Positions 7,970 through 17,424 of a stretch of DNA of 42,042 nucleotides are shown piece after piece. The stretch lies in NCBI GenBank assembly GCA_014084085.1, contig NPFB01000087.1, forward strand, positions 110,110-152,151, in the 5' to 3' direction. Below the pieces are notes generated by a model, which saw nothing but the letters and a program-made list of their open reading frames with translations, had not been told where the DNA came from and ran no database searches. Each line of letters starts with the position of its first letter. The stretch's first letter is position 1. The translations under genes and the position numbers were made by a program. The stretch is from Hondaea fermentalgiana. Lineage: Eukaryota; Sar; Bigyra; Thraustochytrida; Thraustochytriidae.

Positions 7970-8987
7970 TACCTGGCCCGTGTGCTCGCTCGCTCGCTCT
8001 TGCCCACGTCCGCGTCGGCCTGCAAGCCCTGCTGTCTGCACGCTTCTCCGATCTCTGCTCGGCCTCACGGGATCCTCTGCTCGCATAACTACTACTATAC
8101 ATGACGGCCTTCTGCAGTGGCGGCAATTTTTTTTTCATAGAATCGTGGCGGAAAAGGGGGTGTGCGCTCTGCATGCTCACTGTCAGTAAAAGATAGCCTG
8201 GAAGGATGAGGCATGTGTGCGAGCGAGCGAGCAAAAGAACTCGGCCGCCGTCCGTCCCCGTGCTGTTCTCCGGGCCGTTCTCCGCCAATTTTTGGGTGGG
8301 CGGAAAAGGGGACCGTGTCGCAGATCGGGCACGCGAGCAGGCGGCAGGAAAGCGCGGACGGGAATCGGTGGATTGATTGCGTGCATGCATGAAGCAGAGA
8401 CACGCAGCAGTCCTCCCGAATGAACCTTCCCGCTTGAAGGCGAACAAGAATAGCAGCGATCAAGGGCATCTCTGGCCAAGCTGTGCTCCTTGTGTATTGT
8501 CGTTCTTAAAAACGATGGATCAAAAGAAGAGCAGAAAGATAAAAAGAAAAAGTCGAAGCAATCAGTCAAACTTTGGGCAGAATTATAAAAGATTGGCAAA
8601 GCAAAATCCGCAAGACCTTTATCATTGTCGGTCGGGAGCGAGCCTCGCATCTCTCAATACTCGGTGGTTCTTGGTTTTTTTTTTCTTGCCTTTCTTAGTC
8701 TTTCGCTGATCACACAACTCTTGCCAGGACGAACATTTCATAATTGCAGATCGTGCGTGTGGTCGGGGACCTCCCCCCCGCAAAAAAGACTGTTCAACAG
8801 TCAGTCTTCATCGCGTCATCACGTCTTGAGTCGCTGGCATTGCTTTTCACCCCCTCCCCACCCTTTCCTTCTCTCTGTCTCTTCATCTCTCACTCTTCTT
8901 TTTGTTTTTTGGTGATTGTACAATGCCTTCTTTCTTCTTTGATTCTCCCCTGCATCTCCAGACACGCGGATGACGTCATGAACCTGC
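7970..8987. other. Spacer between two minus-strand genes
   Basis: Promoter side of the 392-aa gene and 3' side of the RRM gene. It contains T- and C-rich tracts (around 8660-8690 and 8850-8930), a GAGC repeat near 8220-8232, and a TGACGTCA palindrome at 8970-8979. No credible gene. Confidence 0.45.
8970..8979. promoter_or_regulatory. CRE-type palindrome ATGACGTCAT
   Basis: A 10-bp palindrome containing TGACGTCA, lying only 9 bp past the stop codon of the RRM gene. It could be a bZIP site for the downstream 392-aa gene about 1 kb away, or chance. Motif evidence only. Confidence 0.3.
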
Positions 8988-10400
8988 TCATTCCTGAGCG
9001 GCAGCGGTCTCCCCACCATTCTCCTTGGCCTGCTCGCGGCGCGGCCCTCGGCGACGGTCGAACCGACGCCGTCCGCCATTCCTACCGTTCCGTGCCGAGG
9101 CCTTGGTGCTGTCGCTAAGTTCAATCACGAGCGGGACCTCCGGGTCTTCAGGCGCAAGCTCAAGATTAGCCGAACCACCATCCACGGCGGCAGCAGCCGC
9201 CGCCGGATCCTCGAAGCGCACAATGCCAAAGCTACGAGTGCGGTGAACGGTAATGGAGGAGATCTCGCCGAGCGGCGAGAAAATGGCCTTGAGGTCATCT
9301 TCCGAGGGCATGCTAAATCCGAGACCAGTCACATGCACAGCGTTCTCGACAGCGCCGGTCGCCTGACCGCTCCGGCCCGCCGCGCGCCAGCGCGACGCCG
9401 AAAGCCTCTTCTTCTCGCCGTCCTTGGCCTCGATCTCAAGCTTGCCCTCCTTGGCAGCGGCGAGGGCAGCCTCAACGCCCGATTCCTCCGCAAAGGAAAT
9501 CGTCGCAAAGCTCTCGCGCTGCTGGCAAGACGCAGTCTTGATGGCGCCAAACTTTTCAAATGCCTTCTTCAGCGCAGCCTCATCCGTGGACACCACCATG
9601 TTAGTCACGTACACGGACGACTTGGGGGCAGCCTTCGTGCGACGGCTGCCATTTTCTGCCACAGCCGCAGCGCCATTCTCGCCCTCGGCATTATCCTTCT
9701 TCTTATTGTTCGAGGACCGCTTCTTCTTGCCGCCGTTCGGGGCCTCGTCGCCGTTTGCTGCCGCCTCAGCCTGGGGCTTCTTCGAAGCCTTGGCCTTTGG
9801 CGCGCGCTTGCGGCGCTCCACCTTGAAAGTCTCCTCGCCGAGACGGAGGTTCGTGTTGTCCTCGGCCGAAGCCTTGAGAACGGCGTCCGCGCCGGCAAGC
9901 TCTTCGTACGTGACAAAAATATGCGTAGCATCCGAACGTCCCTTGCGTTTCGCGACTTCAATACTCTCCACCTTGCCGAACTTGCCAAAGATCGCATCTA
10001 CGTCTTCCTTGCTAACCTCTTGCTGGCTCACGCGCGCGTACACTGCGCGCGGGTCGGCGGCCACCGCCTCGGTGCTCTGCTTTGGCTGATCTGCGCTCTT
10101 CTTGGTGCCATTCTGCTTGCGAGAAGAACGAACCCTGCCGCGCAGGGCCTCGATACCCACCTCGGCGTCACCCACGTTAACCTTGCCGGCCTCCACGGCC
10201 TTGGAAGCGATCTCGGCGCCCTCCTTGAAGATCACCTGAGCCGAGCCCGCACGCAAATTCACTCGCTCTACCTCGCCAAAACTCGACATCGCCTCGCGGA
10301 GCGGACCCTCTTCAATTTTCACGTCCTTCGGAAACCTTGCGTACACGCCAGCGCTCTCGCCGCTCGGCGTGACGGTGGTGGTCGTCGTCGTGGCGGCCAT
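8988..10400 (-). CDS. RNA-binding protein with four RRM domains
   Basis: A 470-residue protein with four RRM-like domains at about residues 18-88, 118-196, 261-340 and 352-430. RNP1-like strands are visible as THIFVTYEE (159-167), SFATISFAEE (297-306) and SFGIVRFEDP (390-399); the first RRM is the most divergent. A Lys/Ala/Asn-rich linker (198-262) carries likely nuclear localisation signals, such as GGKKKRSS. The tail (435-456) is Arg/Gly-rich, a common auxiliary RNA-binding region. It probably acts in nuclear or nucleolar RNA processing; the exact role cannot be told. The start is the ATG at 10400 in a strong context (AAGATGGCC); the open frame upstream has no other ATG. It is head to head with the gene at 11439. 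Confidence 0.85.
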   Translation of the reverse strand: MAATTTTTTVTPSGESAGVYARFPKDVKIEEGPLREAMSSFGEVERVNLRAGSAQVIFKEGAEIASKAVEAGKVNVGDAEVGIEALRGRVRSSRKQNGTKKSADQPKQSTEAVAADPRAVYARVSQQEVSKEDVDAIFGKFGKVESIEVAKRKGRSDATHIFVTYEELAGADAVLKASAEDNTNLRLGEETFKVERRKRAPKAKASKKPQAEAAANGDEAPNGGKKKRSSNNKKKDNAEGENGAAAVAENGSRRTKAAPKSSVYVTNMVVSTDEAALKKAFEKFGAIKTASCQQRESFATISFAEESGVEAALAAAKEGKLEIEAKDGEKKRLSASRWRAAGRSGQATGAVENAVHVTGLGFSMPSEDDLKAIFSPLGEISSITVHRTRSFGIVRFEDPAAAAAAVDGGSANLELAPEDPEVPLVIELSDSTKASARNGRNGGRRRFDRRRGPRREQAKENGGETAAAQE

Positions 10401-10847
10401 CTTCGTATTCACCTGGACAATCTTTTACGGGATGATGCTGGAAAGCGCGTTAGTGTTACGGAAAATGAAGGGGTTTAGTAAGATCGCTCAGGCGTCACGT
10501 TACTCGCACGCACGAGGTGCTTCCGCATGAGCAAGCCCAGAAACTATGCGCGCTACTCTCCATCTCTCTCGCTCGCTCGATCGCGAGCACCCCTGTTTTC
10601 GAGCGCTTTGTGCACGTCTCACAGCTCGCGAGCCTCTGGATCGAGTCGATCGACCGAATCTCAGACCGATTAGCTGCGGTGCTGGGCGTGCGAGGCGTCT
10701 CCAAGGGGCCGCAGCAAGCGAGCGGGCTGGACCCTTCTCCTGCTGTTGCCGCTGCCGCTGCCGCCGCCGCTGCTGCTGCTCGTCCTCGTCCTCCTCCCCT
10801 CGCGTGCTGCGAGCGTCCTTGCACGTACCGATGATCTCGAAGCTTTG

Positions 10848-10886
<39 letters not shown>

Positions 10887-11438
10887 CTGGGTTGCCTGAT
10901 TGGAAAAAAGACAAAACAAGCAGAAAGATTTTGGGTGGCAGGCCGGCCCCCCCTCTGCCCCCTCTGCCCACTGGCGCCCGAACAGCCGGCCGTTTGCCTT
11001 TGCCAACATGAGCGCAGACTGCGCAACCCAGAGGTTTCGCGCAGAAAGCCGGGGGCCCCCTCTGTGCCGGGAAGTAAAAACTCGTGTTTCGCGGCCAGGG
11101 ACAGAGAGCTGCGCACTGGGACGCCCTTGGCCGTTGGGAGCTCGCTCCCGACGGGAGGGAAGACAGCGCTCTCGGCGACAGCGACCACACGCGCAGTGAA
11201 TGGGGTGAGCTTTGGAACGATCGCAACACCGACACCAGTTGCTGTCGGTCTTGAAGCTCGCGAACCTTGCCGTAGTCCACTTTGGCGTCGATCATAAGAA
11301 GAGGCGAGCCAAGGCGTGCTGAGGGGCCGCGACGAAGCAGGACAACAGCGAGCGAGTCACAGACTTGTACGTTTGCAGAAAATTAGGAGGATTGCAGAAG
11401 ACTTCTGCAGACCACAGAGCAGCAGCGCCGATGCGAGC
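10401..11438. other. Shared divergent promoter region
   Basis: About 1 kb between the start of the minus-strand RRM gene and the plus-strand gene at 11439. It contains a (GCTT)n tract at 10849-10887 and CTG/CCG-type triplet runs near 10740-10790. Long frames on both strands here encode only low-complexity translations of these repeats and are not accepted as genes. Confidence 0.5.
10849..10887. repeat. (GCTT)n tetranucleotide repeat
   Basis: Nine to ten near-perfect TTGC units in the divergent leader. Read on the minus strand it gives an artefactual Ala-Ser-Lys-Gln repeat. Confidence 0.9.
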
Positions 11439-11442
11439 ATGA
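11431..11442 (+). promoter_or_regulatory. Four-codon uORF overlapping the main start
   Basis: ATG CGA GCA TGA lies directly before the next gene. Its stop codon overlaps the main ATG in the tetranucleotide ATGA (11439-11442). In eukaryotes this layout can lower main-frame initiation or support re-initiation. It matters only if the transcript starts upstream of 11431. Confidence 0.4.
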
Positions 11443-14400
11443 AAAACGACGACGATTGCGCCAATCCAGAAGGACTCGACTTCGTTTGGGTGCTGCAGAA
11501 CATCTGGAGACCGCACCAAAACGAACCGCTCGCAGTGCGCATTCCGGACTGTCTTGTCGCGCTCGAGAGCTTTGGTGTCAGCAACGAGGCAGCCTGGCTC
11601 TTTACCAGTCGCCAGGGCTCCGTTCTCAAACATGCGGAGAAGACCGTCGGAGGACCTCTGCCGGAGGCCTTTGCCAGCGCGTGCTCGCAGAGAGGTGGAA
11701 ATATCACCGTCCACTATGCCTCGGGAGAAGCCGAGATAACGCACGCGCACCGCATGCCTGCGATATTGCAGGACTTTGGAGACGATGTCCTCGCTATTTG
11801 TCAGGACCCTCCTGGCGACCCGGACGCCAATCATCGCATAGAGGCGCGATTCCGACTCGATGCAAACGGGCTCACGCACTCGCTCAAGCTCCCTCAGCGC
11901 GAGGCGTCTCGACGCAAGGAGATCGACAGCATCGCGGATCGTCTCGCTCGTCATCTTGCACGAAATACTGGCTCGCGTGTGCAGAAAATGAAGCTGGGCT
12001 TTGCCGTCGACGCGAGCTCGTCAAGGTTGTGGCTTGTGTGCGTCTCTGGCGTGCGTCTTGCACCGGAAAAGACGCTGACTGGGCCGACACGCGAGGCGTC
12101 TCGAGCAAGCAAGTCTCAACGCAGATGCGCGGGCTCATTTTGTCAGTACAATGAGGACGCCCAGCGAGCGTGGATGCGTCGCGAGCTTCCACTCGATCCG
12201 TCGTCCGCGCCTCGCGAAGTGGACGATCCAGCGTTGCTCCAAGGCCAGCAGCTTCGTTCCAGTCTTGAAATGCACAAAATTCCGTATCGTTCCGTCCTGC
12301 TGGGCCAAGAGTCTCAGACTTTGGACATGATGGACCCCTTACTTCGTGTATGGACGCTGCGGCAGCGCGCATCGCAGTCGCGTCTCAAGTCTTTCACCTC
12401 GCTCACATTTGCGCAATCCCTTGCGCATCGTCGCGGTGTGACTATCGTTCCGCAGGACGCTACGGTTGCACTGGACTGGCAGTGGACAGGGTCGATTGGT
12501 TTTGTAGATATTAAGCTTGTCGCGCATCAAGATGATGCGCATGTCATGCTTGCTAGAGGATGTCGCAATACGGGCCGCGTCCGCTTGCACGTGCCTATGC
12601 TTTGTCCCGACTGGGCCAGTGTTGCTCGACCATGGCAAATCATCGTGAGCGACGCTCTCGATGATCGTGTCAGCCTTGCGACTCCTGTCGTGGCGCTCGG
12701 CGGGTCCAATGGGGAGGCCCCAACGATCCCGCGTCACTGGTCATCTTTGTCTTCAGCTCAGACGTCTACGACAGAGCCCAAACTCTTGTACAGCTTTGCC
12801 GATCCCCAAAATCTATCGAGCTACCACAAAACAGCCTCTGTATGCAGTACCTGTCATCAAGTGTACGAGCGACTCACAACGGCACGCATTGAGCGCGGCG
12901 AGGCAAGTGAGACATCGCAGGACCCAGTCTTGACGCAGAATGGCGGCAGCCAAGATTCCCTCCACCAGTCCGCTGACGATGATCGAGGGGAAGCGCCAAG
13001 ATTTCTTCCTATGCTCGCGCGGCCTGCGCCCGTGGAAAGTGCGCGTTCAAGTGAAACGACGACGACATTTACTCACGAGCCTCAGCGTCGCGACAACTTG
13101 CGCCGCACGCAGAGCGCCGATGCGTTTTTCGCTCGCCTTGCAGCGCCGAAACGCGCGTCTGCAAAGGAAGGTGACTTTCAAGAGGCTCGAACCTGGGGCG
13201 CAGGTTTTAATCTCCGAAAGGACTCTAGCGCAAGCGCCAAAGCGCGTCGGGCTCGTCGTCGCCAATCGCGACGCCTCCATCGGCATCAAAGTGCTCAAGA
13301 CATGGAGGAAATGCATTTGCGTAGGCATCGCGAAAGACAATTGCGTGCTCTCCAACGAGCTGAAAGGGCCAAGGCGTCGGTGCAGGACGAGCGCGTCGAA
13401 CAGAGTTCCCATCCCAACGTTCCGCATCCCTACAGTTCATCCTTGCGTCGTCCGCATGGCAAGTCTCGCAAGCCGAGCAAAAAGCATGTCAAGTCACGGG
13501 ACAAGAACACGTACAAGACCAGGGACAGAGACGTGGCAATGGAGGGGCTTCGAATCGACCAAGTTTCTCAGGCATCTGACCTCTTTGAGGTGCTGTGCAT
13601 TCTGGCGCTTGGGAGGGAGCGAGAGATGCGCAGGTGCAAGCAGTTAGCGGAGAGTCCTGAATGCGGGCTCGCCGGGCTTTGCGCGGCTCGTGTAAGAGAC
13701 GGTAACGTCTGCGTTTCGGCGCACAGCGTCTCCACGTCTGCGCAAAGCCGTACAATCAACCTCGTGCGCAAGTATTTTGCGGTATGCGAGATTTTTCTCG
13801 AGCTTGTGGGCGGCAAGAATGAGGCAAGGGGATTTGCACTTGAAAAGTATCGCGTCGAGGATGCGGCGAGCACGTTGGACGAGCTCGCCACGGTCTACCA
13901 CGTTGCCTTGCCGCGCGCACGGATGATGCGTGGGTTTGCTGCAGAGTTGCGGGGCGACTCGCGTCACGCTTGCGAGCAATGGCGTTTAGCTGTGGCGGAC
14001 GCAGCACGTCTTGAAGGCATGTGGTGCTACAATGTCGGCGTCGCTCACTTGCTTTTGAGTCGATCTATGAAAGAGGATCCCCGTACGGGAAGTCATGCTT
14101 CGGCAGCTGCTGCAATTTTTCGTCGCCTTGGAGAGGATCAACAGGGAGGCAACAACAATGATGACGAAGAGGAGACCAAGAAGAGTGCTAATCTAGGTAA
14201 TGGGGAGAACGAGGACAAAGACGATGAGGATGAGGATGAGGATGAGGATGAGGATGATGAGGAGCGCGCGGCATTACTGCGATGGGCGAAACGCGCCATC
14301 GAGCGCGTCGAATCCACCTTGCATGATCGTGGCCGTCGAAGACAGGCGCCTCGAAGTCCCGCTGAAAAGGATGTGTGGCGTCTCGTGGATGCTGCGCGCG

Positions 14401-14945
14401 CAGATATGAAGATTTTTTCCGAAACGAGAGCTGGCGATGCATACTTTGGTCACCGGCGTGGACGTGTAAAGGACGCGATTGAGCTGTTGGAAACGAGGTT
14501 GGCCAGCCTCTTTTCGCAGGGACAAGGGAGTAGCAGTAGTCGAAGCAACAGCAGCAGTAGTAGCAGTGTATATAGCTCTGGGCCAAGTGAGGATGACGAT
14601 GAGGACGAAGACGAGGATGAAGACGACGAGGACGAAGACGAGGAGTGGAGTCGCTATGGCCCTTCAGCAACCAGCAAGGAGCTTTTCCGATTGTGCCGTG
14701 CGCGAGACGCCAAGGCGCTGGAGCGCGAATTCAGGCGGAACCCCGATATCGTGCGCCACGCTGCAGATACGGCTGGAAACACGATTCTGCACGCCGCCGC
14801 CTCGGACAATTGGATCGATGGCGTTCACATTTGCCTCAGCGCTGGGGCAAACATTGACGCGCGGAACCTCAATGGTGATACGCCGATGGACCTTGCAACC
14901 TCTGCGGTTCGGACTCTCCTCATTGCGCTTGGGGCTGCCTCGTAA
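11439..14945 (+). CDS. Large acidic protein with C-terminal ankyrin repeats
   Basis: A 1168-residue protein, counted from the first in-frame ATG at 11439. The frame is open further upstream but only with non-ATG codons. The N-terminal half (about 1-470) looks globular but I cannot assign it. A CSTCHQVY motif at 469-476 holds two cysteines and a histidine; it is formally a CxxCH but more likely metal-binding or structural than haem-binding. A basic Arg/Lys/His-rich region spans about 570-720. A helical, possibly TPR-like region spans about 720-900. Two Asp/Glu tracts (about 925-942 and 1050-1068) flank a segment with a Ser-rich run. The last 90 residues form two to three ankyrin repeats (GNTILHAAA, NGDTPMDLA). 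No signal peptide or membrane segment is seen. Likely an intracellular scaffold; the function is unknown. Confidence 0.75.
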   Translation: MKNDDDCANPEGLDFVWVLQNIWRPHQNEPLAVRIPDCLVALESFGVSNEAAWLFTSRQGSVLKHAEKTVGGPLPEAFASACSQRGGNITVHYASGEAEITHAHRMPAILQDFGDDVLAICQDPPGDPDANHRIEARFRLDANGLTHSLKLPQREASRRKEIDSIADRLARHLARNTGSRVQKMKLGFAVDASSSRLWLVCVSGVRLAPEKTLTGPTREASRASKSQRRCAGSFCQYNEDAQRAWMRRELPLDPSSAPREVDDPALLQGQQLRSSLEMHKIPYRSVLLGQESQTLDMMDPLLRVWTLRQRASQSRLKSFTSLTFAQSLAHRRGVTIVPQDATVALDWQWTGSIGFVDIKLVAHQDDAHVMLARGCRNTGRVRLHVPMLCPDWASVARPWQIIVSDALDDRVSLATPVVALGGSNGEAPTIPRHWSSLSSAQTSTTEPKLLYSFADPQNLSSYHKTASVCSTCHQVYERLTTARIERGEASETSQDPVLTQNGGSQDSLHQSADDDRGEAPRFLPMLARPAPVESARSSETTTTFTHEPQRRDNLRRTQSADAFFARLAAPKRASAKEGDFQEARTWGAGFNLRKDSSASAKARRARRRQSRRLHRHQSAQDMEEMHLRRHRERQLRALQRAERAKASVQDERVEQSSHPNVPHPYSSSLRRPHGKSRKPSKKHVKSRDKNTYKTRDRDVAMEGLRIDQVSQASDLFEVLCILALGREREMRRCKQLAESPECGLAGLCAARVRDGNVCVSAHSVSTSAQSRTINLVRKYFAVCEIFLELVGGKNEARGFALEKYRVEDAASTLDELATVYHVALPRARMMRGFAAELRGDSRHACEQWRLAVADAARLEGMWCYNVGVAHLLLSRSMKEDPRTGSHASAAAAIFRRLGEDQQGGNNNDDEEETKKSANLGNGENEDKDDEDEDEDEDEDDEERAALLRWAKRAIERVESTLHDRGRRRQAPRSPAEKDVWRLVDAARADMKIFSETRAGDAYFGHRRGRVKDAIELLETRLASLFSQGQGSSSSRSNSSSSSSVYSSGPSEDDDEDEDEDEDDEDEDEEWSRYGPSATSKELFRLCRARDAKALEREFRRNPDIVRHAADTAGNTILHAAASDNWIDGVHICLSAGANIDARNLNGDTPMDLATSAVRTLLIALGAAS

Positions 14946-15637
14946 GTAAGACTCTCCAGGTGTCCGAACGAGTATATAAATGACAACGAAAGGCTCGAGT
15001 TCGAGTTCAAATGATTTCCTTTTTTCTCATCAAGGACCACCCACCGTGTTTCATTTTGTTTGTTTCTTTCCTTATCGTCCGCCACCGGAGACCACCCAGC
15101 CCACGCAAGTCACCGTGCAGCGAGGTTTCTCTCGAGACTCATCGACCTTGTACGCTGCAGATCGAACTGCGCCTGGTGACTGACGTTGAGAGCGCTGTTC
15201 CAATCTGTGCACGGGACTCCGCGCGTGCCCCCCTCCGCCCCCTCGGGCGCGGCCAACCTCCTTAAATCGCGGCGTCCGGGCCGGGCGCGGTGCGTCCCCA
15301 CTGGAGACGCGTCCTCTGCGCACACACCCCGCAGTGCTCGGCGCTGCTCGTCGGCGGCGCGTCGAGCCCGTCACCTGGGTTGCTTCATTCTTTCATTCTT
15401 GCTTTCTTGCTTTCTTCCTCTCTCGCCCCCCGAGTTGCGGCTGCTGCCTGGCTGCTGCTGCAGCTGCAGGTTTGCCGCCTCTCCCGGGCCAGGGTGGGGG
15501 ACCGGTCGCCGGCGCAGCGGAGACGCGCGGCGCAGGTCTCTCTCTCTGCTGCGGCCCGGACGGAGCGGCAGCGGCGCGGAGGACACATCGACCGATCCTC
15601 GCGGAAAGAGGGCGCACCCCAAGCAAAAGACAAGGGC

Positions 15638-15707
15638 AGAGGAAGAAAAAGAAAAGAAAAAGGAAGGGAAAGGAAAAGGAAAAAGAAAAGAAAGAGGAAG
15701 GAGAAGA
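15638..15707 (+). repeat. 70-nt uninterrupted homopurine tract
   Basis: Only A and G for 70 nt, then one T and 15 more purines. Such tracts can form triplex (H-DNA) under supercoiling. It lies about 1.7 kb upstream of the GOGAT large-subunit start. Confidence 0.9.
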
Positions 15708-16117
15708 TAGGGAAGAGGAAGGGCGAGATGGAAACGGGGGGAGAAAGCGGCGCTGGCGGGTTTCATCCGTGGCGCAGCAGCGCAGGGCAGTGCAGCGGGC
15801 AGCTTTGTTGCATCGAGAGGCTGCCGATGCACGCGCCTGCAGTGCGCTGCTTGCGCGGGCCCGCGAAAGCGAGCGCCGCGCCACGAGCGCAGAGGCGAGC
15901 AGGCACGAGCCTCGAGCTGTGAAAGAAAAGACGCCGCGGCCACGGAGCAGACGGGAAGACAGGCAGGCAGAGAGAGACACAGAGCCTGGCAGCGGCAGCG
16001 CGACGGATCGAGGGGCGTGGACGGATGGACGGACGGGCGGATGGTGGATGGTGGATGGGCGGGTGGATGGATGGATGGCCATGGTGGATGGTGGTCGACA
16101 CCTAAGAAGAACGGGCC

Positions 16118-16216
16118 TGCAGTGCAGTGCAGTGTGCAGTGCAGTGCAGTGCAGCGCAAGTGCAGTGCAAGTGCAAGTGCAAGTGCAGGCAGTGGAGTGC
16201 GTGCAGTGCAGCGCAG
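16118..16216. repeat. (GTGCA)n pentanucleotide repeat region
   Basis: Many near-perfect TGCAG/TGCAA units with small interruptions. TGCA is self-complementary, so both strands read alike. A related TGCAC tract lies upstream of the small-subunit gene. Confidence 0.85.
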
Positions 16217-16745
16217 AGGCGTCGGGCGCCTGGCGGGCGATTTTTACATTTCCTGGATCGCACTGCTTCAATTTTTGGGCGCGGGATGGCTCTGCGCTGC
16301 CCTGCATTTACTCCGACGCCAGCCGCCAGAGGCCGCTGCGCTGCGATCGCGGCTGTCCGCTATGCTCCCCGAAGCGAAATGCTACCCACCATGGGCGCGC
16401 CAGCCCTGACCAGCCAGCCACCAGTCGCGGCTTCTACCCAACCACCCACCTCGCCAGCGGCAGCAACCATGGCAACAGCAACTACCTCCCGCAGCGCGCC
16501 GGCTGACTCGCAGGCGGGCGCCCGCAGCTGCGGCCTCCTTCCCGCGGCCTGTGGAGGAAAACAAGCGGGCCGGGGTCCTTCCGATGCCGCCTTCGAGCCC
16601 TGCTTCTGCCTGTCTAGCCACGGAAAGAGGCAGGGCGGCTGCACTGCGAGCGCACTGCAAGGCGAAGGCACTGCAGGCGAAGGCAAGCCGAGGCGAGGCA
16701 AGCCAAGGCGAGGCAAGGACGGCGAGTGTGCAAGGGGAGAGGACA

Positions 16746-16783
16746 GCGATGCGATGCGATGCGATGCGATGCGATGCGATGCG
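16746..16783. repeat. (GCGAT)n pentanucleotide repeat
   Basis: Seven tandem GCGAT units, perfect apart from the final unit. Confidence 0.9.
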
Positions 16784-16976
16784 AAGGGGCGGAGGGGCGA
16801 AGCGAGGCAGGGCGATGGCGAGGCGGGGCTCGTGCGTGCGGCGCGGGCGGAAGGGCGCCATCACCGACAATCATCGGCCGAGATCCGTCGGGCAGGCAGG
16901 CAGGCATTCACATCAAACAATGGCGGCAATCGAACTCAAACCAATAAAAGTCAAGTTCCAAGTTTCCATTCACCGC

Positions 16977-17017
16977 ATTCATTCATTCATTCATTCATTC
17001 ATTCGTTCGTTCATTCA
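16977..17017. repeat. (ATTC)n tetranucleotide repeat
   Basis: About ten ATTC/GTTC units, preceded by (GGCA)n and followed by (GCAA)n. The same order recurs upstream of the small-subunit gene. Confidence 0.9.
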
Positions 17018-17424
17018 CCCACCCTTTCTTTCACAGTGGTCAAAAGTAAAGCAAAGCGAGCAAGCAAGCAAGCAAAAAGGCAGGGCACTTGCACACAGGC
17101 AGAAAGGCGGGCACTTGCAAGCAAGCAACCAAGCAAGCAGGGCAGCGTCTGGCTGGCCGCAGCCGCGCAGTCAATTCCGTAACACTCCAGCCAGCTCTCG
17201 TCGAGCAGGCGAGGCGCGGTCGCAGGCGAGCGAGCTTGCGTGCGTGCGTGCGTGCGAGCGTGCGCGCCCGCGAGCGAGCGAGCGAGAGAGCGTGCGCGCG
17301 TGTACTTGCGTGCGTGCGAGCGGGAGAGCGAGAGACTGGGCGCCTGCGCGATCAGGCAGGGTTGACCCCTCGATCGAATCGCTCAAAAAGCGAAAGCGAA
17401 AAGCAGAGGAGCAAGGCAAGCGCG

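Larger units (their letters stand above)
14946..17424. other. Long repeat-rich leader of the GOGAT large-subunit gene
   Basis: About 2.5 kb with many microsatellites and no credible gene. In order: a homopurine tract (15638-15707), GGATG-type units (16021-16100), (GTGCA)n (16118-16216), (GCGAT)n (16746-16783), (GGCA)n (16891-16905), (ATTC)n (16977-17017), (GCAA)n (17058-17076) and (GCGT)n (17236-17256). Long frames here translate these repeats and differ wildly between strands, so they are rejected. The stretch probably holds the 3' end of the preceding transcript, then the promoter and 5' UTR of the next gene. Confidence 0.6.

Noticed and set aside
9243..10478. A 411-codon plus-strand frame over the RRM gene
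   Set aside because: It is antisense to well-supported RRM domains, starts at the last bases of the other strand's coding signal, and shows no domain.
10495..11295. Minus-strand frames rich in Ala-Ser-Lys-Gln and Gln/Ala runs
   Set aside because: They are translations of (GCTT)n and triplet repeats in the divergent promoter and have no domain content.
12843..12857. A CxxCH cytochrome c-type haem motif (CSTCH) in the 1168-aa protein
   Set aside because: It is a single motif in a large protein with no signal peptide and no cytochrome fold; haem attachment is unlikely.
16746..16783. Possible CRISPR-like array from the tandem GCGAT units
   Set aside because: It is a simple pentanucleotide microsatellite with no spacers in a eukaryotic leader.
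15186..17182. Long frames on both strands in the gltB leader
   Set aside because: They encode repeat-derived peptides (Cys-Ser-Ala, Ser-Phe-Ile-His), mostly without ATG starts, and mutually overlap on both strands.
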